This document shows positions 1 through 7,456 of a DNA stretch of 14,639 nucleotides, in pieces. Position numbers and translations under genes: made by a program. Position 1 is the first letter of the stretch; every line of letters begins with the position of its first letter. The notes beneath the pieces were generated by a model that did no database searches, had not been told where the DNA came from, and worked only from the letters and a program-made list of their open reading frames with translations. The DNA comes from JBBRHH01 sp038222915. GTDB taxonomy: Bacteria; Planctomycetota; Phycisphaerae; Tepidisphaerales; Tepidisphaeraceae. The stretch lies in contig JBBRHH010000087.1 of the NCBI GenBank assembly GCA_038222915.1, forward strand, positions 1 through 14,639, read 5' to 3'.

Positions 1-1144
1 CTACCGCGGCGAAGTCAGGCCGCGCGTGATCACGAACGCGCTGCAGGTCGGCCGGCGCCACCGGCCGCGAAACCATCCCTTCCCAGCGGATGCGCGGATT
101 GACATCGCCCGGATAAACGCACAATTCGTTGACCTGCGCGACCTGAAAGAAGCTGTCATCGCTCTTGATGTACTTCACGGCCTTATACGGACGGAAGTTC
201 TGCGTTATCTGAATGCGGCCGGTGCTCATGTTCATCCAGACGCCGGTGTCGACGTATTCCTGACGGGCGATGTCATCGTGCGAGTTGAAGGCCAGTTGCA
301 TCAGTTCGACTTCCGTCTGCACCATTCCGGCGGCCTTGAGCTCGGCCAATTGCCAGGCATGGCCAAGCCAGGCGGCGATGGAGGTTTCGACTTCAGGCTT
401 CAGTTCCGGATCTTCCAACCGCCGCTGCAGATAAGCCCGCCCCTGCTTGACGATCGAGTGCAGCCGGCTCAGTTGATCCAATGCCTCGCTGAAAACCGCT
501 TCGCAACGGCTCGCCGTGGCCTTCGGGTCGATCGCGCCGTCGTCGCGGCCGAACAGTTTCGAGTAGCGATGTAAAGCGGCCTGCGCTCCGGGAAGAAAGG
601 CATTGCCCAGTTGCTTGGCCTTCTCCTCCATCTCCCCGGCGGTCTTGGCGTTCATATTCCCAATGCCAATGCGCGTCACGTCGAGTGTGAGTTTTTCAAG
701 CAGGTCCAGGCCATCCAATTGCGCCTGGATTTTCTTGGAGAGAGCCACTTTGTTGACCATCCTGGGTTTGTCGGCGTCTTCCTTTTTCTTCTCGACGCGC
801 GTCGCCAGATTGTCGCGCTTTTCGGCAAGATGGGCCGGAATATCGGCCGCCTTGAACGCGTCTTTCTTCAGCACATAGCCATACATCAATCCGACGCAGT
901 GCTTACAGGGAAACTGCCGGCTGGGGCATGAACATCGATGGGTAGGTTGCTCCGGCCGGGCAAAATCGCAAGAGCATTCATATGGCACTTTGCTCGACCC
1001 CTGGCACTGGCCAAAGAGGATCGTCTCATCGGCATCAATGTTGAAGGAAAGAAACTTCCCCTTCATCACCAGTCCACGACCATTCTTCACCGCATCGGAA
1101 TTCGGCGCGGCCGATTCCACATAAGCTTCGTCGATCGAGATCAT
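1..1144 (-). CDS. SWIM zinc-finger protein, C-terminus cut by window edge
   Basis: I translated the minus strand from the ATG at 1144: 381 codons are open with no stop before the left edge, so the protein is 3'-truncated. Residues 71-82 carry the SWIM signature CxCx6CxH (CSCPSRQFPCKH; ligands C71, C73, C80, H82), preceded by FGQCQGSSKVPYECSC. This matches the SWIM family whose members are often encoded next to MoxR-type ATPase and VWA genes (family knowledge recalled, not searched). An extra CxC pair (C57, C59) plus H69 and C83 flank the motif and could bind a second metal. The rest, from about residue 95, is mostly helical and charged, with a KKKEDADK segment near 115. No signal peptide or membrane segment is seen, so it is probably cytoplasmic. 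SWIM domains bind zinc and can mediate DNA or protein contacts; the exact role is unknown. The gene is separated from the upstream operon by 225 bases with its own candidate promoter. The ribosome site before the ATG is weak (GGGGT), so the start is likely but not certain. Confidence 0.92.
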   Translation of the reverse strand, partial: MISIDEAYVESAAPNSDAVKNGRGLVMKGKFLSFNIDADETILFGQCQGSSKVPYECSCDFARPEQPTHRCSCPSRQFPCKHCVGLMYGYVLKKDAFKAADIPAHLAEKRDNLATRVEKKKEDADKPRMVNKVALSKKIQAQLDGLDLLEKLTLDVTRIGIGNMNAKTAGEMEEKAKQLGNAFLPGAQAALHRYSKLFGRDDGAIDPKATASRCEAVFSEALDQLSRLHSIVKQGRAYLQRRLEDPELKPEVETSIAAWLGHAWQLAELKAAGMVQTEVELMQLAFNSHDDIARQEYVDTGVWMNMSTGRIQITQNFRPYKAVKYIKSDDSFFQVAQVNELCVYPGDVNPRIRWEGMVSRPVAPADLQRVRDHARPDFAAV

Positions 1145-1207
1145 GGTGCACACCCCAGATGGGTACCTGACATGAGGACGCTTTTCTCTCCGCAAATCGC
1201 GAGTGCA

Positions 1208-1236
1208 AATTTAAGATAAGTGGGATGCGGCATCAA
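1208..1236 (-). promoter_or_regulatory. Candidate sigma-70-like promoter of the SWIM gene
   Basis: On the minus strand there is a -35-like TTGATG (1236-1231), a 17-base spacer and a -10-like TAAATT (1213-1208). Each hexamer matches consensus at 4 of 6 positions and the spacing is ideal. The predicted transcript would have a leader of roughly 55-60 bases before the ATG at 1144. It lies in the most AT-rich patch of the intergenic gap, just downstream of two inverted repeats. The call rests on pattern only; planctomycete promoters are poorly conserved. Confidence 0.4.
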
Positions 1237-1276
1237 GACGAAAAAAGACATCATTTGCGTTGAGGCCGCCTATGCG

Positions 1277-1311
1277 AGGACAGTCTTCGACGTGGCCGCA
1301 AAGTCTGTCCT
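1277..1311. terminator. Inverted repeat in the intergenic gap, possible terminator or operator
   Basis: AGGACAG-T-CTT (1277-1287) pairs with AAG-T-CTGTCCT (1301-1311): ten base pairs with one T:T mismatch around a 13-base loop. It sits between the stop of the giant PA14-propeller gene and the SWIM promoter. There is no T-tract on either side, so a classical intrinsic terminator is not shown. It could also be a protein-binding palindrome upstream of the SWIM promoter. Confidence 0.35.
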
Positions 1312-1336
1312 GTGACCAATTGCTTAAGGAGGACAA

Positions 1337-1370
1337 GTCACCAGTCAGGTTCGATTCGACTGGCGATGAC
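1337..1370 (-). terminator. Hairpin at the stop of the PA14-propeller gene, possible terminator
   Basis: CCAGTC (1341-1346) pairs with GACTGG (1358-1363) around an 11-base loop. GTCA (1337-1340) can extend the stem by pairing with TGAC (1367-1370) across a 3-base bulge. The outer arm touches the TAG stop at 1372-1370. This is the right place for the end of the seven-gene operon, but no T-run follows, so termination is only inferred from position. Confidence 0.35.
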
Positions 1371-4300
1371 TAAGGTTTCGTGGGCCTTGTGGCGATTTTT
1401 AGTTTGTCTTTGCTGAGAATCGCGAATGTGCCGTCCTGTACAACTGCTGAAACGTGGCCGTGCTCACCCCAGTCGCCTACGCCTTTGGTGGCGAGGTCCT
1501 GGGCAACTTTTCCGTTCTGGAGATCGAAGGCGCTGAGGGAGAAATCCTGACCGTCCCGGACCGTGGTGATTGTGAAGGGGCCGAAGAGTTCGGGGAGAAG
1601 GCGGGCTGTGGGCTTGGCCTGGTAGCCTTGCTTTTCGATGCGCTTGTTCACCGGCTTGCCGGTTTTGCAGTCGAGGTTGGCGAGGTAGAAGCCCTGGCCG
1701 GGATGGATTTCGAGGCCGAAGAGGTGGTCGCCGTCGATGAACATGGAGTACAGGGGCGGGGCGGGGTCAGGTTTTTTGGGGTCGTTGTTCCAGAGGATCT
1801 GGCCGGTGCGGCTGGAGAGCATGTAGATGGCTTTGCGGTCGAAGTCGTCCTTGACGACGGCGAGGTAATCGCCTTTGAGTGCAAAGCGAAGGGCGGGATC
1901 ACGGGTGGGGTCGCTCTGGTCGATCAAACGCTTCCAGACAATTTTCAGTTGCTCGACGTCGAGCATGATGTAATACCAACTGTCGGTGACGATGAGGAAT
2001 CGGCCATCCTGGGCGACGGGCAACTGCTGGGGGCCATTTTCAAGCAGCGGATGCTGCGTATTGAGGGATAAATCAGGGAGGGTCAGGCGGCCGATGAGTT
2101 TGCCGGTCGAGCGATAGCGCACGGTGGCGTCGTAAGGAAGCTTTCGGACACAGACGAGGCGATCCCCGAGAAAATAGGGCGGGACGTAGATGTCACCTTC
2201 CTCTTTTTCCTGCCAGATCACGTCGCCGCGCGGGTCGTCGGTTGCTACGTAGAGTGCCAGCGTCTCGGCCTTGCCTGCAAGAGCGAGAATATCGCCGCTG
2301 ATGGTGGCGTGGCGGATCTCGAAGTCGAAGGGGACGCGATAGTGCCAGCGGAGCTTGCCGTCGGCGAGGGCGAAGGCGAGGACGTCGTAGAGGCCGTGGA
2401 CAACGACGACATCACCGGCAACGAAGGCTTCGAAGAATCCCGGCTCATTGCCTTTGCCCTGCAGGCGGATTTCTTCGGTGGTGCGGTCGGCGGATGGCTG
2501 GGTGCCCTGCCAGAGCACTTTGCCGGTGTTCATGTCGACGCACTGGAGCAGGAAGGTGAAGTAGTCGAGGCGCTTTTTCAGGCGACCGCCCATGAAGAGG
2601 AGGTTTGGCTTGACGGCGGTGTTGCCGTGCCGCTGAAGGAGGAGCCAGGCGATTTCCTGATCGGTCGTGAACTGATATTCGTGTTCAATAACCGGGAACG
2701 AAGGCGAGCGGACCTGATCGGCCGCGGGCGGAGCTAGTGCGGTTGCGCGACATTCTTCAGGAAGCTTGAGCGCGCAGACGGAGGCGATGTCGGCCAGACG
2801 CCAGAGGGTTCGGCGACCTTCCGAGCCTTTGTCCTTCAGCGACTTGGTCGCGAGTTCGTCCAGCGTGGACTGCGCGGCCGGTGTACCTGGAAATTGCCAG
2901 AGCATCTGCAACTGCTGGTCGGCGGACTTGCCGGCAAGCTGGCGCTTGGCGAGTTCACCAAATCGAGTGACAAATTCGGGCGAGGTGGTTTGCAGGCGTG
3001 CGAGGCGCTCAACGGCGAGATCGCCGGCGCGCACATTGAGGTCCTTGTCGAGCGGGGAAAGGGATGAGAAATACAGAGACATCCCCTTGCGGGTGAGATT
3101 CTGTGCCTGGGTAATCTGCGGGCCGTAGAGGGTGTCTTTGGCAAACGCGGTTCCTTTGTCGAAAACGCCTTCGGCGGCGGTCAGGAGCTTGTCCTTGCCG
3201 GAACCCAGCGCCGACGGAATCGGGTATTCGTAATGCCCATACGTGCCAATGATGCTTTGCAGCATGCGCGCGGCGGCGTCGTACTCGCCCTTGTGCTCGT
3301 AAGATTCGGCGAGGGCAAAGAGGGTTTCGGTTTCCTCGGCGAGCGTGCTGACACTGCGGCTCATGGCGCGGCAGTTGGACAGTTCCTGTTCGGTGCGATT
3401 GGCGCGGATATCGCCCTGGGCGAGCGACTTGTAAACCTTGTAGAGCTGCTGATTGACGGCGGCCCGGAAGTCCACGTCCTCCGACGAGATAGTGGAGAGG
3501 CATTTGGTCATGAGTGACGCCGCCTCGTCGAGGCTTCCGTCGCCCAGGGCAAGCTCTGCGTGTGCGAAAAGGCTCTCGGGGTCTTCGCGGCCGTTCAGTG
3601 ATTTTTTGACGGCTTCGCGGTCGTAAAGCATGGAAATGCCGCGTGCGGTCGTGCGGAATTCGAAGGTGGTGCCGTAGCGGATAGCGGTAAGGCGCGAGAA
3701 GGGAAGAAACGGCGCCTGTGGATTGACCGGCACTGTGTCGGCGGCGGTGTCTTTCAGGATCTTGAGTTCCGCGGTCAGTTGCGGATCCTTGAACGGGACG
3801 GTGTCGAGCCGCTTGAAGGTGGCCGGCGCGTCCTGGGTGATGGTCTTGGCACAGACGGCCAGAATTTCTCCGCCGATGTAGCGGCGCTCCTGAAGAACTT
3901 TCTTGTCGGCAAGGGAAATCTCGGAGATGTGGCTCACGTTGCCAAAGTATGGCCAGGGGAGGTAGACATGGCTGTTGATGCAGATCTTGCCGTCGGAGGA
4001 GAGGAACGGTCGGGCATCGTTCTGCCAGTACCAATTGTTGGCATCGGTGCAATAAGCGGGACCAGTGGGTGAATTTCCGTCGCCGTGGCGGTACTTGAGA
4101 ACGGGCTGCGTTTCCTCAGCAACGATGTCGCCGGATTCCCAGACGACCTTGCCATTTGTGGGATCGAGCATTTGAACAGCAGCGGGTCCGCGTGACCGCT
4201 GCGCGCTGTAGGTCATAACAAGTTCGCCGGTTCGTGCGGGACCGAGGAAGTAGGCTGCGCCACCCGAGCCGGAATCGGGGACATGATCACCGTTTTTCGT

Positions 4301-6550
4301 GGGGCCGCCGGTGCCTTTGGCGCGGCTCCAGACCACACTGCCGTTGCGGCGGTTAATGCAGAGCATGAGGGGCGAATCGACGGGGAGAACGTACAAGTGG
4401 TCGTCGACCAGAAGTGGTCGCTGTCCGTACCAGAGCATGGGTGTCTGGGTCCAGGCGCGCTGCTTGGTGAGGCCGTCGATGCCGCCTTCGCCAAACTGAC
4501 GGCTGAAGTCGTGGATGTCCGGTCCGTACGCGTAGTAGGGATAGCGCATCGCCCATTTGACGCGGCCGGAGATGGCGTCGATGGCAACGACTGCGCCTGC
4601 GTTTGTGCAGTAGTACACCGTTCCTTCAAAGTAGAGCGGCGGAGAACAGAAGCTGCGAATCTTGTTGCGGATGTGGACGGCCATGCCGGCTGTAAACAGT
4701 CCGGGCCGATACCGGCAGACGGGCCGTCGCCAGAGGACGCGCCCGGTGGTGCTTTCAAAGGCCATCACGCCGTATTCAGAATCGATATGGGTGTCGCCGT
4801 CGATGTCGTCCAGGACGTACCCGGCATAGACCGCACGCGGCCCGCCGGTGGGCGCGGATTCGAACCGCATCTGCGATTCTTCTTTGGTGGAGGCGACCAT
4901 CGGGCCATAGGCCCATTTCAGTTGGCCGGTGACTTCGTCCAGCGCGACAAGCGTCGGCCCCATTTTGTACATCGGGCTGAAGACGAAGCCGTCCTGAACC
5001 AGAACGTCCTCCTGAGGATACTGGCGGGTGAGAACCTCCTGCCAGGAGACGCGGCCACCCATCTCGTTCTTCCAGCGTAGGGCGCCGGTAAGCAGGGAGC
5101 GGCAATAGACGATGTTCTTGTGTCGGAAGATGACGCTGTTTTTGGTGATCAACGGCTGGGTGTAAACGAAGCTGTCGTAGCGGGTGCCGGGGAGTTCGTC
5201 CTTCCAGACCGGTTCCATCAGTCCAAGCGGATCGGTGGTCGGAGGACGCAGCGTGTAGTCGTCAGCACTGTCGTGGGGGGAACTGGCCAACTGTGAATGG
5301 AACGGGGGCTTCTCGCGCTTGGCGGAACCAACCAGTTGTTGCAGCTTGGAGCGATCCTCGGCGGAGAGCGCGCTGGGGCCATCGCCGGCGGCAGCGCTTG
5401 CTGATGCGGCATCGCCGAGCATCTTGTGGCAGTATTCGATCTTCAACGACAGTTCGGGCGTGTGGAGATCCTTGTCGGGGAAGACATCGCGAATGGTTTC
5501 GTAGTATTCGAGGCCTTCGAGGAAATGGCCGCGATCGAGGGCTGCGTCGGCGAGCGAGAGCGTAGCCCGGCCGCCGTACGACGTCGCGAGCATGCTCTGG
5601 ACGATCTCGGCAAGGCCTTCGAGCGAGTTCTTGCGGATGGCCTGTTCGTATGCTTCCTTTGCGGGTGCGTCGTGCTTGGCGCGATAGAAGGCGAGGTCCT
5701 GGGCGGGATAGCGGAGGATGCGGCGCTGACAGTATTGTGAAACGGGGACGTAGATACCGAACTTGGAAATGCGATAGAGATCATCGGGGCGCTGATCGAT
5801 CACCTTCTGGTGAATCTCCATCGCTTCGCGAAATTCGCCCTGCTGCTCTTTTTCCAGAGCCGCACGAACCAGGGCGCTGGAGCGCGGCTCGGGCTTGGAA
5901 TAGCCGGACAAGTCGTTGAGCGTGTAGAAGGTGGGCTCGAACGAAAGATCGAGCTGCTTTTCGTATTCCTCTTTTTGTTTGTCGTGGAAATGCTGCTGGA
6001 AGGTCTCCAGAAAATCGGGCGGTCCGACGTATGGATCGGGATAGGATTCGCGCGGATCGGCAGAGGGGCGCAAGTTGGTTGATGGGATGACGGTTTTGGC
6101 GACGCTCTTGGAACTGTAGGAGAGTTGAATGGCGGCGTGCTCGGCACGGGCGTGGAAATCCAGTTGGATGGAGACCCAGCGGCCGGCCTTCATATTGATG
6201 TTTCCGCTGCCCGTTTTGTTGTCATGACGCCAGTTGTCGATGACCAGCGTTTCATCGACCCAGAGTCTAGAGCCACCCTCGGAGAGCACTTGGAACGTGA
6301 ACGACTCGTCGGCGTCTGCCTTAACCTGGCCGGCCCAGCGGATGGAGAATTCTTCCCTTCCGGTGGCAAGTCCCGCGGCAAGCTTCGATTTGTCTAGAGA
6401 GAAATCGATCGTCGGATCGGTGCGTGTTTTCTTGAGTGAATCAAAGGCCGGACCGGTGAAGTATTGACCGAGAAGCCCGGCAGCGGGTTCCGCGGCCGTG
6501 GCGGGGAGGGCGAGGCAGAAGATGGACAGAAAAAGCAGCGGCCGGATCAT
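1370..6550 (-). CDS. Giant exported PA14 / double PQQ-type beta-propeller protein
   Basis: 1726 residues from the ATG at 6550. That start is preferred over upstream in-frame codons because it forms an ATGA overlap with the DUF58 stop, has AGAAGGA just upstream and begins a clear signal peptide (MIRPLLFLSIFCLALPATAA, cleavage near residue 20). Domains in order: PA14 at about 22-165 (LLGQYFTG, RWAGQV, LWVDETLVIDNW); a helical TPR-like stretch at about 220-385; a first propeller at about 440-900 with seven PQQ-type strand motifs (e.g. VALDEVTGQLKW, VAIDAISGRVKW); a helical/TPR-like insertion at about 975-1285; a second propeller at about 1285-1726 with eight motifs, several degenerate (e.g. CVDMNTGKVLW, LSSRTGQILW). 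PA14 domains often bind glycans, and PQQ-type repeats build propellers that frequently do not bind PQQ. I see no CxxCH heme site and cannot assign enzyme activity. It is probably a periplasmic or surface scaffold or binding protein. It is the last gene of the operon. Much longer than common PQQ-propeller proteins, with no frameshift seen. Confidence 0.9.
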   Translation of the reverse strand: MIRPLLFLSIFCLALPATAAEPAAGLLGQYFTGPAFDSLKKTRTDPTIDFSLDKSKLAAGLATGREEFSIRWAGQVKADADESFTFQVLSEGGSRLWVDETLVIDNWRHDNKTGSGNINMKAGRWVSIQLDFHARAEHAAIQLSYSSKSVAKTVIPSTNLRPSADPRESYPDPYVGPPDFLETFQQHFHDKQKEEYEKQLDLSFEPTFYTLNDLSGYSKPEPRSSALVRAALEKEQQGEFREAMEIHQKVIDQRPDDLYRISKFGIYVPVSQYCQRRILRYPAQDLAFYRAKHDAPAKEAYEQAIRKNSLEGLAEIVQSMLATSYGGRATLSLADAALDRGHFLEGLEYYETIRDVFPDKDLHTPELSLKIEYCHKMLGDAASASAAAGDGPSALSAEDRSKLQQLVGSAKREKPPFHSQLASSPHDSADDYTLRPPTTDPLGLMEPVWKDELPGTRYDSFVYTQPLITKNSVIFRHKNIVYCRSLLTGALRWKNEMGGRVSWQEVLTRQYPQEDVLVQDGFVFSPMYKMGPTLVALDEVTGQLKWAYGPMVASTKEESQMRFESAPTGGPRAVYAGYVLDDIDGDTHIDSEYGVMAFESTTGRVLWRRPVCRYRPGLFTAGMAVHIRNKIRSFCSPPLYFEGTVYYCTNAGAVVAIDAISGRVKWAMRYPYYAYGPDIHDFSRQFGEGGIDGLTKQRAWTQTPMLWYGQRPLLVDDHLYVLPVDSPLMLCINRRNGSVVWSRAKGTGGPTKNGDHVPDSGSGGAAYFLGPARTGELVMTYSAQRSRGPAAVQMLDPTNGKVVWESGDIVAEETQPVLKYRHGDGNSPTGPAYCTDANNWYWQNDARPFLSSDGKICINSHVYLPWPYFGNVSHISEISLADKKVLQERRYIGGEILAVCAKTITQDAPATFKRLDTVPFKDPQLTAELKILKDTAADTVPVNPQAPFLPFSRLTAIRYGTTFEFRTTARGISMLYDREAVKKSLNGREDPESLFAHAELALGDGSLDEAASLMTKCLSTISSEDVDFRAAVNQQLYKVYKSLAQGDIRANRTEQELSNCRAMSRSVSTLAEETETLFALAESYEHKGEYDAAARMLQSIIGTYGHYEYPIPSALGSGKDKLLTAAEGVFDKGTAFAKDTLYGPQITQAQNLTRKGMSLYFSSLSPLDKDLNVRAGDLAVERLARLQTTSPEFVTRFGELAKRQLAGKSADQQLQMLWQFPGTPAAQSTLDELATKSLKDKGSEGRRTLWRLADIASVCALKLPEECRATALAPPAADQVRSPSFPVIEHEYQFTTDQEIAWLLLQRHGNTAVKPNLLFMGGRLKKRLDYFTFLLQCVDMNTGKVLWQGTQPSADRTTEEIRLQGKGNEPGFFEAFVAGDVVVVHGLYDVLAFALADGKLRWHYRVPFDFEIRHATISGDILALAGKAETLALYVATDDPRGDVIWQEKEEGDIYVPPYFLGDRLVCVRKLPYDATVRYRSTGKLIGRLTLPDLSLNTQHPLLENGPQQLPVAQDGRFLIVTDSWYYIMLDVEQLKIVWKRLIDQSDPTRDPALRFALKGDYLAVVKDDFDRKAIYMLSSRTGQILWNNDPKKPDPAPPLYSMFIDGDHLFGLEIHPGQGFYLANLDCKTGKPVNKRIEKQGYQAKPTARLLPELFGPFTITTVRDGQDFSLSAFDLQNGKVAQDLATKGVGDWGEHGHVSAVVQDGTFAILSKDKLKIATRPTKP

Positions 6551-7446
6551 CTGGTCATCCTTCTGGCTTGGCGTAGGGAGAGGAAAGCGGAGAGCACGGC
6601 ATCGAGTCGGGCATCGGTGGGCATCGCCTCGAGGTTGAAGCCGAATCGCAGGCACGCGGCGTGAATGGCATCGAGGTGGCTGCGCCGTTCGGCGAGGTAG
6701 ACGTTTCGAAAATCGCGCGGCTCGCATAGGAGCTTCCCCTCCTGCTCGGGGCCGAGGAATACGGTGGGCCCGCTGAAGAGGAAATCGCGTTCGGCGGGGT
6801 CCTCGACGTGGAAGATGATCACGTCCTGACCAAGAAAACTGAGCTGGCCAAATGCGAGCGCGAGCTGTTCGGTATCGCTTAGAAGGTCACTGACAATCAC
6901 GACCAAGCCGCGCTGTTTACACTGGGGAGCGATGTTGGAAATGGCGTTGGGCAGATCGGTCTCACCCTTGCCGGTAGCGGCTGAGAGCGCATCGACCAGA
7001 TTGCGGAAGTGGCTGCGCGAGCCGCGCGGCGGCAGCATGGCGAGCACCTTCTGGCTGAAGAGTGCGAGGCCAAACGTGTCCTTCTGCTGCATCAGCAGAT
7101 AGGAGAGCGTCGCGACCACCGTCGCGGCGTAATCAAATTTGGTCATGGCGGCTTTGTCGCTCTTGAAGAACATCGACTGGCTGGTGTCGAGCAGAAATCG
7201 CACGGGCATGTTGGTTTCGGCCTCGTACTCCTTGAGATAAAGGCGGTTGGTCCTGGCGAAAACTTTCCAGTCGAGGCGGCGCGTGTCGTCGCCGACCGCG
7301 TACTGGCGGTGCTGCGCGAATTCGGTGCTGATGCCGCGCAGGCGGCTCTTGTGCATGCCGGCCATGAGACTTTCCACCAGACGCTGGCTGCGAAGCGAGA
7401 GTCCCTTGACGCGGCCGATGATGTGCGGATCAAAGAAGTCGGTCAT
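6547..7446 (-). CDS. DUF58 protein with VWA-type MIDAS, MoxR partner
   Basis: 299 residues from the ATG at 7446, 10 bases after the TAA stop of the canonical MoxR gene. The DUF58 hallmark is at residues 42-65 (EFAQHRQYAVGDDTRRLDW, then KVFAR). A VWA fold follows with a complete metal-ion-dependent adhesion site: DTSQS at 87-91 (DxSxS), T163 in GETDL, and D187 in IVSDL. No signal peptide or membrane helix is visible, so it should be cytoplasmic. In related systems (RavA-ViaA, CoxD-CoxE, NorQ-NorD, MoxR with VWA partners) the VWA protein acts with the MoxR ATPase to remodel or mature a target complex; that role here is inferred from family and adjacency. The stop overlaps the start of the PA14-propeller gene by 4 bases, linking their translation. 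Longer in-frame upstream starts would run into the MoxR gene and lack family similarity. Confidence 0.95.
   Translation of the reverse strand: MTDFFDPHIIGRVKGLSLRSQRLVESLMAGMHKSRLRGISTEFAQHRQYAVGDDTRRLDWKVFARTNRLYLKEYEAETNMPVRFLLDTSQSMFFKSDKAAMTKFDYAATVVATLSYLLMQQKDTFGLALFSQKVLAMLPPRGSRSHFRNLVDALSAATGKGETDLPNAISNIAPQCKQRGLVVIVSDLLSDTEQLALAFGQLSFLGQDVIIFHVEDPAERDFLFSGPTVFLGPEQEGKLLCEPRDFRNVYLAERRSHLDAIHAACLRFGFNLEAMPTDARLDAVLSAFLSLRQARRMTR
6558..6564 (-). promoter_or_regulatory. Ribosome binding site of the PA14-propeller gene
   Basis: AGAAGGA on the minus strand, 7 bases before the ATG at 6550 and inside the 3' end of the DUF58 gene. Together with the ATGA overlap and the signal peptide it fixes the start at 6550, rather than at an in-frame start about 59 codons further upstream. 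Confidence 0.7.
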
Positions 7447-7456
7447 GCCGGGGCCC

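Noticed and set aside
26..574. Plus-strand open frames over 26-1219
   Set aside because: The minus frame is continuously open for 381 codons and contains the SWIM motif, so the plus frames are shadows.
3009..4052. Alternative minus-strand frame of 347 residues inside the PA14-propeller gene
   Set aside because: It is very Arg/His-rich with no domain pattern, and the overlapping frame carries clear propeller and TPR-like sequence. No sign of a frameshift joins the two.
4283..5080. Plus-strand open frame of 265 residues opposite the PA14-propeller gene
   Set aside because: It is antisense to the first propeller, whose repeat motifs prove the minus frame is coding.
1370..6550. Reading the propeller protein as a PQQ-dependent alcohol dehydrogenase
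   Set aside because: No heme CxxCH and no recognised dehydrogenase active-site pattern are visible. The repeats are of the general structural PQQ-like type.
6551..6727. Extension of the PA14-propeller protein by 59 residues upstream of 6550
   Set aside because: The extension is Arg/Pro-rich, overlaps the DUF58 gene and precedes an obvious signal peptide. The ATGA overlap and AGAAGGA site favour 6550.
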